Shown: positions 13,268 through 25,971 of the stretch, piece after piece
Numbering within the stretch: position 1 is the stretch's first letter
Layout: each line of letters opens with the position of its first letter
Assembly (NCBI GenBank): GCA_963978545.1
Contig: OZ021721.1
Coordinates: forward strand, 107,716,366-107,780,365
Source of the DNA: Linyphia triangularis
Lineage: Eukaryota > Arthropoda > Arachnida > Araneae > Linyphiidae
Reading direction: 5' to 3'
Length of the DNA stretch: 64,000 nt
Position numbers and translations under genes: made by a program
The notes under the pieces: model-generated
The model's database searches: none
Seen by the model: only the letters and a program-made list of their open reading frames with translations
Told to the model about the DNA's origin: nothing

Positions 13268-16200
13268 AGACATATCTTTAATGACTGCTTTCGTAAAGAA
13301 CCGCGCTGCTTTCTATAGCTCTGGTACAACAGCCTGACCCCCCTTCTCCCCTAAACAGCCCCCTTTAGAAGTCCCAGGAAGTTATAAAAGCCAATAGGGA
13401 TTGTTAAGTTGGTTCCGTGCTGGATTAGAGTGCCCCATAGAAGATCAATTGTTAAGCCACCTACCAATCTCACCCCCCTCGCTTGTGGGTTTGAGCTGGA
13501 AGAACATCTTTTTAAGTAATAACAAAAAATCTCATTCTCCATTTTCTGAGCATTGGGTTAGGTTTCTTTCTCCTGTTATAGCTCGATGACTCTCAATTGG
13601 CAAGCTAAGGATCGAGTTTATTATGTCCATCGAGCTCTTGTGGAGTACAGGATACGCCATCAGTAGCAATGATCCTTAATCCAGCTTCAAAATGAAGATT
13701 CCTGGAGTACTTGAAGGGAATGAGCGTAGCGGCGGTATCTTTTATAGGATCTCGCATTTTTTCCCGAATCGTTTTGACACGCTACATTTTGGCAAAGGTT
13801 CATGACTAAGCTGCTTCCAATCTTTAAAGACAGCCTTTGAGATATAGGTGTGGGGTTACGTAGCTTGCTTACAGTTCTATGGGAAAAAATAACCACCCCC
13901 GTGAAAATGTTTAGACACTTAAGGAATTCGTAAGGGATTTAATAGGAGTGCTTTATAAATGGTATAGGATTTTTTTTATTAGATAATTTTTAGGAAAACA
14001 TTTACCGAGGCAAACAAATTTTTTGTTTAAAATAATTAGCACTTCAAAAGCATTTATGTCAACAAATGAGATTTGTTAAATTAATATTACATTTAGTTTA
14101 GTATGCTGAAAATATGTACAGTAAACATGCATAAATGGTGAAAATGCATAAGTGTATTGAAAAAATTGCTATCGCAACCAGCAGTCTTTCTTAGAAATTT
14201 ATACACAATTTAAAAATTATTAAAAATTCATTAGTTATACTAAAAATTTTGTAAAAAGTTTTATTTATTGAAGTAAAGCTTCTATAGCCGCATTTTGTAA
14301 TTTAACGATAAACTAAATGAACGCTAAGAATCAAAACTTGTTTATAGAAAATTTCGACGCTTTGAAATAGTGTCAAATTAGATATAAACTTTAAAACTAT
14401 AAATAAATGATAAACATATAAATAAAAATACCATTTTAACTACTATAAAAGTATTTGAATCATCTGAATATTTTTATTTGGTTGCTGGAAATGCAAGCAC
14501 AAAATTCCCCTAAGCTCAATATTTGTTTTAATGTTTTATTAGTCGTATCCTCATTTTTATCCGTTGAAACAGTGAAATTTTACTAGCCAACATTTCGCAA
14601 ACTGAATTCCGCTTACAACACCACTTTCTACTGCATAGCATCAAAAATTTGGTACAAGACGACGCAACGTTTCAATGAAATTCGTCTGTTTATGGCTCAC
14701 TCATTATTGGGTTGCGTAAGTTTAAAGTCAATGTTAGACATTTCAAAACCAACTCGGAAAAGCCATTTCATTTTGAACTCTTACATCTCTCTTTTCATGC
14801 TTCAATAACATTTCCAAATGGAACACGGAACACTAGATTGTTGGGAAAGGAAAGAAGCGATTGTCCTTTTCCAAGCCCCAGGCATGTCTCATACCAAACT
14901 ACAGGAAATGTATTACGCAAAGCCTAAATAGGTCCATAGGCACAGATGGTGATCCCGTCCCAAGCGGCATGGTACTTGAACGCGAAAAGCGGCCCAACAC
15001 TTGAACGGGAAAAGCGGCTTCAAAATAGACTTCCATTTGGGATGTATGGGGGATATTAGACCCAGAGATCTGTAGATATATTATATATAGATATAGCGAC
15101 GATGAGTGCACTTGATCGTCATTGTGATACGAGTTGAACGAAATATTAGCTTTCAGCAGCGCACTTTTCTATGGGGTTCCATGTTAAGTAGGCATAGGCA
15201 TGAATCGAGCTACTCGAGGTACTCCCCGGGAAAATGCCCACTTTTCTCTCATCAAAATACTAGACCTCGCATCTAAATACTCAAACCTACTGAAAGAAGA
15301 TAAGGGGTCCTTTCCACATTGAGAATAAGTTGAAATAGTTTTACAAATGAATGGCCATCTTCATTTGCGTTTGTAGCATGGATACCGGCTGGGTTTTAGC
15401 AAGGGAGTTTCAAACCTTAATTTTTTTTTTAAATGGGGATAGATTTCCTAATGAAATGTTAGCTAATAATTATGCATTCATTTTGGGATCAAAATGAATA
15501 CTTTAAAATCTTTTTATTATTTTCTTTTCATGTGAATTTTACCAGTTTTAATCACTTTAGTTTTAATTGTCAAAAGCCAGGGCGTGCAAGTGTAATAGCC
15601 GGAGACTTTTTCTGATGGTGTCAATGGCTTGTAGTATCTCTAATGAATGAACGGGAGGGAAAATTACGGAGATAATTCGTGAATCTATTTTATCTCGGTG
15701 TATTTTTATTTCTTCAGAAATGTTCACTATATATTTTTATTAAGAGCTTAGTCACACTCTTTAGAATTTTTATTTAATGTAGATATCACCTTTATCAAAA
15801 TACGAAAACCTTCGCTTTTACGGTCTAGAACTTTAGCAATTAAACTCTACTTGAACGTACAAATTCTATACGTGCATGTATTTTTTTAACTAAAATTTAA
15901 ACATCATTTTGAAAAAAGCGCCTGATGATTCCCTTTTTCAGTCACTTTTTAAAAAATTGCTTTTATATTTACATTTTTTTTTAAATTTTTTTTATTGAAG
16001 ATTTTTAATACGTTTATTAAAACAACAACACCCTTTATTATATTGAGCGAAAACTTACAAAACTGAAGATCTGGAATTTCATAAATCACTGCTAAGGATT
16101 AGGTACATAATAGTGACATATTACAAATATTATCAGAAAACCACTACTCAATTTCGTGAAAAAATAAAACGGCATATTGATACTAACTATACAATCTTTG

Positions 16201-16295
16201 TGTCGAATGAATATTCCCGTATTTCACGATGAAATATTTTAAAATAAAATATTTTTAGGATGAAATCATACAAGCTCTTGCCCTTTTTAAATCCT

Positions 16296-16350
16296 GCGCA
16301 GTATGGCCTTCAAGTTGCTTTTGCGCCAGTAAAGCTCAAACCAACCAACC
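16296..16350 (+). mobile_element. Orphan SINE/LINE 3' tail, copy A
   Basis: GCGCAGTATGGCCTTCAAG followed by GCGCCAGTAAAGCTCAAACC and CCAACC units. It aligns with the 3' block of the main SINE (GCGCATTATAGCCCTCG...GCGCCAGATAATCTG...CCAACC), but no tRNA-like head is attached. Confidence 0.6.
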
Positions 16351-16583
16351 CTTTTTAATTCAAAGGTTCCCAATTCGTGTTCCAAGGACCACAGGTCTTC
16401 GCAAGGATACCAATTGACCAATTGAGATCCATAAGGCTACCAAGATATTCACAAGTGCAATATATTGCAAAAACAAACCGCGACAAAACATCATAAGAGC
16501 ATTTGTACATCTAAAAGTATAAAAACTCAAACCCATTCTGTATGAAATTAGAATGGGTTTGGGTTCAATTCATTTAATTATTT

Positions 16584-16757
16584 GCCGACCAAACGGTATA
16601 TTGGTTAGCTTGCTGGCTTCTAGACCACGAGGTTGCGGGTTCGAGTCCCGTGTTAGGCATGGGTGTTTGTAAATGTATATTGGTTTGTCTAATGACGAAT
16701 GTTTTTGCGCATTATAGCCCTCGTGTTGCTGACGGTGCCAGATAATCTGAATACAAC
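16584..16757 (+). mobile_element. tRNA-derived SINE, copy 1 (+)
   Basis: Full-length member of the main SINE family. It has the head GCCGACCAAACGGTATA, an A-box-like GGTTAGC, a perfect pol III B box GGTTCGAGTCC, a tRNA-unrelated body and the 3' block GCGCATTATAGCCCTCG...GATAATCTGA. The CCAACC tail is eroded and no clean target-site duplication is visible, so this is probably an older copy. Confidence 0.9.
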
Positions 16758-17499
16758 GATTCAATTGGTATATTTTTACTTTTGAAAAATATGACATTTT
16801 ATTTTGAAAGATAACCTTTTGCTTACTTGTTTTATTCTTCATGTCAATGACAGACGATCTGGTATACAGTGGGTAAAAAAAGTCTCTGTACGGAGGCCAA
16901 AGTTACAAATAAATTAGCATAATTTCTAACCTTTTGCTTCATATCTTCAGTAACTATAGAAATGTGTTTAATTTGATTCTTTAAAATAAGTTTATAATAA
17001 ATGTCTGTTTTTACAATACACAGCAAGTATTTAAACGGATATAATTAGGAGATGTTGCTAAGTGCCATGCAAAAAAAAGTTTCCGTACGCGATATAAAAA
17101 TTAATTCTGACGTCTTCCACAACAGACTTGCAGTAAATTTTCAAAACTGAAGTGTACTCAAGTGTCATGAAGACATAAAAGTAGTGATTGTTTAATTTTA
17201 GCTTGTTGCTGATTGTCTTAAAATGGAGTTCCTGAACCTGTTCGTGAGTTTGTGATTCAGTTATGAAATGCAGGATCATCTATGAAAAAAATTGGCAAAA
17301 TCTTTAAGATATTGAAGTATATATTACAATATATTATTGAAAGACACCGTGAGCTTCAAACTTTTGAGGATAGAGTTTGATCCGGAAAATCTTAAAATCT
17401 AAAACGTTTGCTTAAAAGAAATATCCTATTGTAAGGTTCAATATAATCCTCGAATAAGTGCACCTCAAGTCGCACATGGCTTAAGATTTGATAAAAAAC

Positions 17500-18345
17500 A
17501 TTGAAGACAAATCCCAATTGACAATTTATGTGCACTGGTTAAGATATTTTACTTTGGAATTTCAAGATACACGTACCTATGCTTATTTCTGTCTACTTAA
17601 CTTAAATTACCGACAGTAGCTACTCTCATACACCCCCAAACCCTAACACCTCCTTCACCGTGTTAGACAGTTTCACATAAATTATAAGTTAACATTTGTT
17701 TCGATTTTTCCTGACCATAACTCGATTATCTGACCCTTGGATATTTAATTTTAATTCATCACTAAAAAATATTTTGCAAAATCGATAGGCTTTTTTCTGT
17801 TACATGTACTTACATAAGGCTTCTCACGGGCTGCAAGTCCATTCATACCCGCTTTTTTAATAACATTTCTCACCGTTTGAGATGTTACTTCAATGTTTTT
17901 ATCAATTTTTAACCCATTTGCGAATTAAGGTGCACTTATTCGCGGACTCTCTTGGTTGGTTGTTTTCAGATTATCCGGCGCCGTCAGCAACACGAGGGCT
18001 ATAATGCGCCGAAACATTCTTCATTAGACAAGCCAACATACATTTACAAACACCCATGCCTAACACGGGACTCGAACCCTCAACCTCGCGGTCTAGAAGC
18101 TAGCACGCTAACCACTACACCGTTTGGTCGGCCGCGGACTCTCTTGAACCTTACTATACGATATTTTTTTTATACAAGCGTTTTAGCTTTGAAGATTTTC
18201 CGGATTGATCTCTATCCTCAAAAGTTTGAAGCTCATCGGTGTCTTTCAATAATATATTGTACTATAAACTTCAATATATTAGAGATTTCGACAATTTTTT
18301 CATTTATAATCCAACATTTCATAACTGAATCACCAACTCACGAAT
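17500..18345 (-). pseudogene. Tc1-type transposase remnant
   Basis: Read on the - strand with several frame changes, the fragments match Tc1 transposases: a helix-turn-helix region, a stretch like GMNGLAAREKPYVS, IDFAK, the first catalytic Asp in an FSDE context, GSDNRVMVR, and HGEGGVRVWGCM. The second catalytic Asp (QDNDPKH region) and everything beyond it are absent, because the copy runs into the inverted arm near 17480. Many stops, a short internal deletion and SINE copy 2 make it dead. The left arm (about 17225-17500, + strand) has a second N-terminal fragment including NPRISAPQVAHG. Confidence 0.8.
17954..18132 (-). mobile_element. tRNA-derived SINE, copy 2 (-), inside the Tc1 relic
   Basis: Full-length SINE in reverse orientation, ending in the complement of CCAACC at 17954. 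It is bounded by a perfect 13-bp duplication CGCGGACTCTCTT (17941-17953 and 18133-18145). The duplication is Tc1-relic sequence, which proves that the SINE landed in an already resident transposon. Confidence 0.95.
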
Positions 18346-18763
18346 AGGTTTAGGAACTCCATTTTAAGACAGTCAGCTACAAGCTACAATTAAGCAATTG
18401 TTGCCATCATGTCTTCATGACACTTTCGTACACTTCTGTTTTGAAAATTTACTGTAAGTCTGTTGTGGAAGACGTCAGAATTAATTTTCATATTGCGTAC
18501 GGAAACTTTTTTTGCATGGCACTTAGCAACATCTCCTAAATATTTGAAATTAAATACTTACTGCGTTTTGTAAAAACAGACATTTATTATAAACTAACTT
18601 AAAAGAATCAAATTAAACATATTTCAGTAGTTACTGAAGATATGAAGCAAAAGATTAGAAATTATGCTAATTTATTTGTAGCTTTGGCTTCCGTACAGAG
18701 ACTTTTTTTACCCACTGTATGTATCATATTTTAGTAAGTGTTTGTAATCGATCTAAATTGGAA

Positions 18764-18940
18764 GCTGGCTGTTTTCAGATTATCTGGCGCCGTCAGCAAC
18801 ACGAGGGCTATAATTCGCTGAAACATTCGTCATTAGACAAGCCAACATACATTTACAAACACCCATGCCTACACGGGACTCGAACCCGCAACCTCACGGT
18901 CTAGAAGCCAGCACGCTAACCACTATACCGTTTGGTCGGC
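18764..18940 (-). mobile_element. tRNA-derived SINE, copy 3 (-)
   Basis: Near full-length reverse copy about 45 bp beyond the Tc1 relic. The B box complement GGACTCGAACC is intact, but one base of the neighbouring CCTAACACGG is lost. The CCAACC end is reduced and no obvious duplication is left. Confidence 0.9.
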
Positions 18941-20110
18941 TTTATAATGTATTAGGTTTTAGGTTTATAAATAAATAATGGGTTTCTAACAAAATATCAA
19001 AAACCAGTATTGTTACTTTAACAATAAAACAACAACTCCAACTTAAATTAGTTTTTGAACTATTTCAGGCAAATTCCACAGCTACAAAATTTAGTTTCTA
19101 AAATATTTCCAGAATATCATTTACGCGGTATTGAAAAGAAAATTTAGGGATAGACTGTAAATTCAGAGCAGATATATTTTTAAATCAATAAATACATTTA
19201 GCTTAGAAACCAAAACAATATTGGATTTTTTTCACATAATGTGACACTTTAAAAAAAAAAAAAAACTATTATATTAAGCTTCAAATTTATTTTAATGCAG
19301 TAACCATAAACACAGACGTTGTATTTAATTTTATAATTAAAAAAAATAGTGGTTTCGTTTTGGGCTATATTTTAAATAGCATTGAAATAAAATATTTTTA
19401 AATGTATAACTTTTTAGTCTAAATAATCAACATTTAAGCTGTATTATATTTATAAGGAAATACAATTCTAAAACTGTTGCACTCCCTAAAATGTTTCGTA
19501 ACCGCAAAATAATTTTATATCCTCTTATGTTTCAGATATCCCTGCTTTTATTTCAACACTTGCACTTTAGTTACTTCCAGGAATACGGAATTCATATTGG
19601 AATTCATGGCAAACGCGCAATACGACAGAATACCAGTCTGAAGTTTACATTTTCTTGTTCAAATGCTTTCTTTTCCATTCTTTGATTTTTTTTATTTTTT
19701 TTTTGTTCAAATGTTTCTTGAATAAAATTTGGTGGAATAAGTTTTTTTTCCTTGTTGTAAACCATAGGTAGGTATAAAATACAACACAATATTTCTTTTC
19801 CGTCAAATAAAGAAGGAAGTGTGTTATTGGTTCGTTGCTTTGTATACTCAAAGAATATTTTGTGTAGAGGCAGAATCTATTTGTAAGCGTGAATTCCGAA
19901 CAACTAAGTTTAGAATTCTTGTGAGGATATTGGATGTGTATTCCATGTATGGTTTGTTGTTATTCGGAATTTATGGTAAGGCATAGCCAGGGTTGTTATG
20001 AGAACGCTGCATTTGTACTGGGCCGCCTCATATAGAACTTCAACAGTCAAGGTATATCAGTAATGAAAATTGATGGTATGAATATGACAGTATTTATACA
20101 AACAAGCGCC
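18941..20110. other. AT-rich intergenic DNA
   Basis: No gene or recognised element. Poly-A/T tracts and short ORFs only. Confidence 0.5.
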
Positions 20111-20125
20111 TTCTACACAGTTTCC

Positions 20126-20305
20126 GCCGACCAAACGGTATAGTGGTTAGCATGCTAGTCTCTAGACTACGAGGTTGCGGGTTCGAGTCCCGTGTTAGGC
20201 ATGGGTGTTTGTAAATGTATGTTGGCTTGTCTAATAATGAAAGTTTCAGCGCATTATAGCCCTCGTGTTGCTGACGGTGCCAGATAATCTGAAAACAACC
20301 AACCA
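20126..20305 (+). mobile_element. tRNA-derived SINE, copy 4 (+)
   Basis: Full-length copy with intact B box and tail AACAACCAACCAA. It is flanked by a perfect 14-bp duplication TCTACACAGTTTCC (20112-20125 and 20308-20321). Confidence 0.95.
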
Positions 20306-20321
20306 AATCTACACAGTTTCC

Positions 20322-22230
20322 TAATGTAGTATATTAGTTGCAAGAGCCAAGTTGTGCAAGTATGTACACTTTGGTGACAATGCCTGAGTGCCTTCCGGTC
20401 ACAATTTCTGACGCTTCCAGTCATTCAATTGTCTTTACGGGATCTTTAATTTGACATATCACACATCTAAGCAACATTTCAGTCAAGATGCGATCTTATT
20501 ATTGAGCTATTATGAAAGCACTCATCTAATCAAATTTCGAAGCGGTTCCTTTGTAATTTCCGATTGAATGTTATGTGATTCTATAAATTTTAACAAGACC
20601 TTCAAACTGGCATGGCTACATGATTATGATCTGCATAGTTCAGGTTAATGAATTGCAAAATTAACTTCCGGTCACTATCTCTGATACTTCCAGTTATTCG
20701 GTTAAATTTTGGACTGGTCTGAACAAGACCTTTTATTTGACGTATCGCAAGTATACTAGCTACGTAGTATCATGTTGCTGAGACCAGTCATTGTGTGTAG
20801 GTTCCAGCTTTTGAAGCTTCGCGAATCAGGCTCGCTGCACTTGCTAAAAGGTTCGTTGTTATGCAAATACAAGCCCATTTCGCTTGCTATAAGTTTTGTT
20901 GCTATGCAATCACTGGCTCGCTTCGCTCGTGGAACATTTCAATGCTATATAAGCAAAGACCCCCCCCCCCCCCAGATTATTTTAACATTCTGATTTTTCA
21001 CTTTGTAAAAAAACATTTTTTTTGTTAAAAAATGTACTTAAAAAAAGAATTAAAATTTTTACATTTTATTCATCAAAAGTACAATTATAAGGTCAAAACT
21101 ACTTATGTTTATTATTTCAAAACTCTACGAATATTAGAAGTCCTTTTGTAAAAAAAAAAAAAACTTTTTTAAAATTACTTGAAAAATAATTAAAATTTTA
21201 CTGTTCCATTTCTAAAAAGGACAATTTGATTGTTATAATTACTTAGGTTTAAAATTTCAAAGTTCTACGCATACTGGAAGTCACTATCTATAAAGCCATC
21301 AAGAGAGAGGCATTGACAAACTCTTTGTTTTATTATAATAGATTTGTAGTTTTGTCTGTAAATGCTACCTCGGATGGATTCAACATTTCACAAAATTCAT
21401 ATAGTATGAAAGTTATTATCTGTATCTTGTAATATTAATCCCAATATACGATGACCAAATTTGGTCTTGAACATCTTTAACGTTCTATCAAACTTCTGTT
21501 ACAAGGGTAATTGCATGACATGACTGTAAGTTTCGGACATGAACTGGACAGGTGAAAAAATATCAGTGTTATAGGTTGAATTAACTCCACTTACTAGATA
21601 AATTTCAGTGCGTCTGCAGTTTAGATGAATACTTCGGCAGATAATGTAACCAAAAAATATCTTTAGGAACAGACACACACACACATACATTATATCTTTA
21701 GGACTGAGAAAGGGACGTGTTGACGATCTCTTTTAATCCTAGATGGCTTATTATTTACCATACATAAAGTATTTGCTAACAGTTTTTGTATTTTATTTAT
21801 AATATTCTAAATTAATGTGTCATCTAAGTGTATATTTGTAGAAATTATTCTATTATGTGTATAAGCTTAAGTTATTTAAAATCTTTTCGTGTAAAATAGA
21901 GTATGATATTCATATTGTAAACGATGCTATCTATATAAATATCAATTACCTTTTTATTTTGAAGAAATTTTCGGATAACTGCTGATAGGTTTTCTGTGCT
22001 GGCTTTAATGGAATCTATAATAATAAATCAACTTTAAAATGCGATGTAAAGAATATTTAAATTGATTACCAGATTTCCCCCATTATTAGAAATTAAACAT
22101 TTCTGCGTATTATTTATCAATAAATACTAGTTTTATTTTAATTCTCCAATCCAATTATATTACATCATAAAAAAAAAAATTACGTTTATGTTAAATGATA
22201 AAAAAAATTATAAAAAAAAAAAAAACCTGA
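20322..22230. other. Intergenic DNA with two diverged duplications
   Basis: CTTCCGGTCACWATYTCTGA occurs at about 20393 and 20666, each followed by TTTGACRTATC. A second weak duplication joins about 21030-21150 and 21172-21290. A C14 run lies at 20960-20973 and an (AC)n at 21671-21685. No gene. Confidence 0.45.
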
Positions 22231-22248
22231 ATTAAATAGTTGAAATTG

Positions 22249-22636
22249 TTGAATGTTGGTTGGTGCGCTCAACGACCTGTACTTGTATACAATAACGGCT
22301 AATCAGGCCGGGACCTACAGCTTAACGTGGATTCCGAACCACAACGAGCCGACCAAAAGGTGTAGTGGTTAGCATACTAGCTTCTAGACCGCGAAGTTGC
22401 GGGTTTGAGTCCCGTGTAAGGCATGGGTGTTTGTATATGTATGTTGGCTTGTCAAATGACGAATGTTTCGGCGCATTATAGCCGTTGTGTTGCTGATGGC
22501 GCCAAATAATCTGAAAACAACCAACAACCAACCGAACCACAACGAACATCCATGCCTAACCGGGGATTCGAATCCGGCACCTTTGCCGTGCGACGCTAGA
22601 GCGCTAATCCCACAGTCATCAGCATATCAGGTGGGC
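22249..22636 (-). mobile_element. Second tRNA-derived SINE family, split by SINE copy 5
   Basis: Without the insertion this is about 190 bp. Reading the - strand, the head near 22550-22625 has ATTAGCGCTCTAGCG and a tRNA-like B box GGATTCGAATCC. The 3' end is GAGCGCACCAACCAAC. Flanks AATAGTTGAAATTG (22235-22248) and AATAGCTGAAGTTG (22637-22650) look like a 14-bp target duplication with two transitions, so it is older than copy 5. Its body differs from the main family, but the CCAACC-type tail is shared. Confidence 0.75.
22348..22531 (+). mobile_element. tRNA-derived SINE, copy 5 (+), nested in another SINE
   Basis: Full-length copy with diverged B box (GGTTTGAGTCC) and a CCAACAACCAACC tail. 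Perfect 14-bp duplication CCGAACCACAACGA (22334-22347 and 22532-22545) inside the second SINE family, giving the order of insertion. Confidence 0.95.
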
Positions 22637-22650
22637 AATAGCTGAAGTTG

Positions 22651-23616
22651 AAAAGTAATTAATTCGATAAAACTCATTAAAAGTTCTTGCAAGTTTTTTT
22701 ACCAAGAATCATGTATTTTTACCTTTTAACAACCACTATTAGTATTTACTGATTTTTATGAAGAATTGACAAAACCTTTGATAATTGTATTCTTGTAGTT
22801 ATACTATGAACGTGTACATTAATTAAGGTACGAATTAATTACTACGTTAATAAAGTTCATAAAACATAATGAAAAAACGCATTGACATGAATTATTTTAG
22901 TAACGAGTTATTTAGTACAAATTTACCAGACTTTTTAAACTAACATTATTGTACTTGCGATGTCAAAAAGATATTTGAATTGAGACATAAAAATGTTTTA
23001 GTAAATCTGATATGATACTTTGAACATTTGTCTTTAATATAACTAATATATTTTATAATTCTTCGATATTCTTTTCAGGTCTCTTCAGTTTTAAAAAAGA
23101 TTAAAATGAAATTTTTTGATTCCTCTAATATTATAAATAATTAACACCTAATTGTTAATTTACTTAAAAATAAATAACATTTTTAAAAATGAGTCATTTT
23201 TATAAATATTTTATTCAAGTCCATACAATTTAATCATAAGTCCGTAAAACAAAATGGTTAAAACGTTAGTATGTGGTCAGGGAATCAGTCAAATATATTG
23301 TTGTCGATAGGTAACAAAATATCTCCGTGTTATCTATAGAGTCCAGTAAATTCATCCTTTATTGAAATGGTTTTGTGGAAATCCCCTCTTCCAATTCTCA
23401 AGTGGTGGATCCCTTCCCAGCAGGGACTCATTATTAGCTGCTCTTTAGGGATGAGTAAGTAGCTAGTAGGGGTGACAAGGGAATCAGGCGACAAGTTTCG
23501 CAACAAGCTTTTACCCTATATTACCCCATTAGTGTTACACAATAAAGACCCCCCTCCCCCTTCTCCTTTCCTCAACCTTATTCAGGGGGAGTGGATTAAT
23601 TATGCCCGGAAACACG
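22651..23616. other. Intergenic DNA
   Basis: AT-rich to about 23330, then a short less AT-rich block (23370-23616) with no ORF of note. Confidence 0.5.
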
Positions 23617-24250
23617 ATGCAGCCCCCCCCTAGTGAGAAGAGATTTCATTTTGTCAGCAGAGTCGATTGCAAAATGGGGGTTGAAGAGTTTGAGATTTTT
23701 TTTTTTTACTCTGGACTGCAGCAAATTCTGAATGTCAGTTTTAGATCAGTTCATCAGTCTGTGTTGTACAAGTTCATTACTAGTATATTGACAAATTCAG
23801 AATGTTAAACAACCGTCCGAACCGAAAGTTAAGCAAACGTTAGATTGGGGTTGTGATCTTATTTGAATCTTGGGTTGGTTACTGCTGCAGCAAAGTTTTC
23901 TCTCAGTTTTGAATTAGCTCACTTGTGCGTGTTGTACGAGTTCATTGCTATTATATTAACAAATTCTGAATGTTAAACAACCGACCGAGCGAACAACTGA
24001 ACGGATGTTGAACAAACGTAGCTGATAGCATTTAGCTGATACTCAGTGCAGCCTCTTTGGGGAGAAAATATTTTATTTTGTCAACAGAGACGATTGCAAA
24101 ATGTGGAGGATTGAAGAATTAGAGATCTTTTTTGAATCTGGGGTTGCTTGCGACTACAAAAAATTCTGGAATTACTATTTTAGATCTGTGTTGTTCAAGT
24201 CCATTGTTATCATATTAATCCTATCTAATTGCATTTATATATATTAATGT
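23617..24250 (+). repeat. Degenerate tandem repeat, about 3 units of roughly 200-240 bp
   Basis: Landmarks such as TTTTGTCARCAGAGWCGATTGCAAAATG (23650, 24079) and GTTGTACRAGTTCATT (23763, 23938) with TTCWGAATGTTAAACAACCG recur. Strongly diverged. No gene. Confidence 0.6.
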
Positions 24251-24957
24251 TGGAATGTTGAAAGCTTAATCTTCTGTCAAGCTCAATGTGCTTGATGGAC
24301 CGACATTCAGAATACATAATACATAACTAAATCCACTTACACACTTACACAACGCAAAGTAATGAATATCATCATAAAGAGTGCTTGAGGAAGAAAATAA
24401 AAGGGGGAAAAGGCAAAAGTTTTTTGTAAAAATCATATTTAGTATACAACTAATCAATGATATGAGATGACAAAAACACAGCGCTGTGCCTGTTATATCA
24501 AAAATGTTATTCTTCAATAAAGACCTTTATTACAAAATTAACGTCTTTACGACTTACATCTTATTACGGCATCATATTTCTTTACTAAATCTTGCCATCA
24601 TGATAGGCTCTCAAGAAAAGCATTTTATATTTATATAAAAAAGGTTATAAAGGTTATAAAGGTTTGATGATCATTTCTATGATCAAAATTAACCTTGTAT
24701 TACATACAAAATAAAAGTTTTAACTATCATTTGCAATCTACTTCATATTTCTTTTCTGTATCACTATACAAAATTGTAATAAATTGTACTCCATACACAT
24801 TCACAAACGTATGGCTCTACAGTGCGTTTCGGAGTATTTTCCGAGTAATTTTTCTCCAGCTAATTCTTTACCCCAAAAGATCGTCACTAATAACTGGTTT
24901 GAAATATGAAGAAATAGATAAATATTATTACAAACAAGATAAAGTTACTTAAATAAA

Positions 24958-25971
24958 ATATTTTGTAAGAGTTCTGCCATTGCTAAAATAACATGGACAT
25001 TTCTTTCAAAACCAAATTATTATTTAAAAAATGCTTGTAATAAATAACTTTTACATTAAACCCTTCACGTATTCTTAAATATTGTTTTAAATTTAATAAA
25101 TAATTCTCATGAGAACACACAAATGCTAAAAACATTATGCTCGTGTTTGATGATCATTTCTACAACACTTAAGTGATCAATCTTGATTGAAGTATTAAAG
25201 TTGAACTAAACATTATTCCATTTAGAATTTAATCATTAATTAACAAATTCTCATGAGAATACACAAATGCTAAAAACATTGTGCTCGTGTTTGATGATAA
25301 TTTCTACTACATTTAAGTGATCAATCTTGATTGAAGTATTAAAGTTGAACTAAACATTATTCCATTTGGAATATAATCATTAGTAATTAATTAACAAATT
25401 CTCATGAGAACACACAAATGCTAAAAACATTATGCTAGTGATTGATGATCATTTCTAATACACTTAAATGATCAAACTTGATTGAAGTATTAAAGTTGAA
25501 CTAAACATTATTCCATTTAGAATATAATTATTAATAATTAATTAACAAATTCTCCTGAGAATACACAAATACTAAAAAACACTATTCTCGTGTTTGGGGA
25601 TCATTTTTAATATATTTAAGTGATCAATCTTGATTGAAGTATTAAAGTTGAACTAAACATAATTCCATTTAGAATATAAGCATTAGTTAACAAATTCTCA
25701 TGAGAACACACAAATGTTAAAAACATTATGCTAGTGTTTGATGATCATTTCTACTTCATTTGAGTGATCAATCTTGATTGAAGTATTAAAGTTGAACTAA
25801 ACATTATTCCATTTCAAATGTAATCATTTATCATTCATTAACAAATTCTCATGAGAACACACAAATGCTAAAAACATTATGCTAGTGTTTGATGATCATT
25901 TCTACACCATTTAAGTGATCAATCTTGATTGAAGTAGTAAAGTTGAACTAAACATTATTCCATTTAGAATA
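24958..25971 (+). repeat. Tandem array, 6 x about 148 bp, with a leading unique arm
   Basis: A leader (24958-25095) is followed by six units starting near AATTCTCATGAGAACACACAA (landmark at 25107, 25251, 25402, 25553, 25698 and 25849; spacing 144-151). Each has GATCAATCTTGATTGAAG and AAAGTTGAACTAAACATTAT. The leader plus a single unit is also present in reverse complement at 27478-27735, so the array expanded inside one arm of a large inverted repeat. Confidence 0.9.

Larger units (their letters stand above)
6961..16295. other. Intergenic DNA, no SINEs, several mixed-composition islands
   Basis: Less AT-rich blocks at about 7450-8300, 10380-10900, 13000-13900 and 14700-15320 alternate with AT-rich sequence. 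ORFs in the islands (for example 114 codons at 7948-8292, - strand) match no family I recognise and lack splice or start context. Near 12200-12340 AACAATT-like words recur, with one GTAAACA. Candidate non-coding regulatory elements only. Confidence 0.4.
16867..18717 (-). mobile_element. Fold-back Tc1-like transposon relic with long inverted arms
   Basis: Both ends carry the Tc1-type terminus CAGTGGGTAAAAAAAGTCTC in opposite orientation, flanked by TA. The internal block GTTTCCGTACG near GCATGGCACTTAGCAAC also occurs on both sides. The two arms (about 16867-17480 and 17910-18717 without the inserted SINE) are diverged reverse complements over roughly 600 bp. Both arms hold the N-terminal part of a Tc1 transposase gene; the C-terminal part is missing. 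The right arm is interrupted by SINE copy 2. It is a non-autonomous head-to-head rearrangement of a Tc1 element. Confidence 0.85.

Noticed and set aside
16600..16660. Possible functional tRNA genes at the SINE heads
   Set aside because: The B box is good, but the acceptor and anticodon stems do not fold as a proper tRNA, and the same head is fused to the SINE body in every copy.
24958..25971. CRISPR-like array
   Set aside because: Units of about 148 bp repeat over their whole length with no unique spacers, in a eukaryotic genome.
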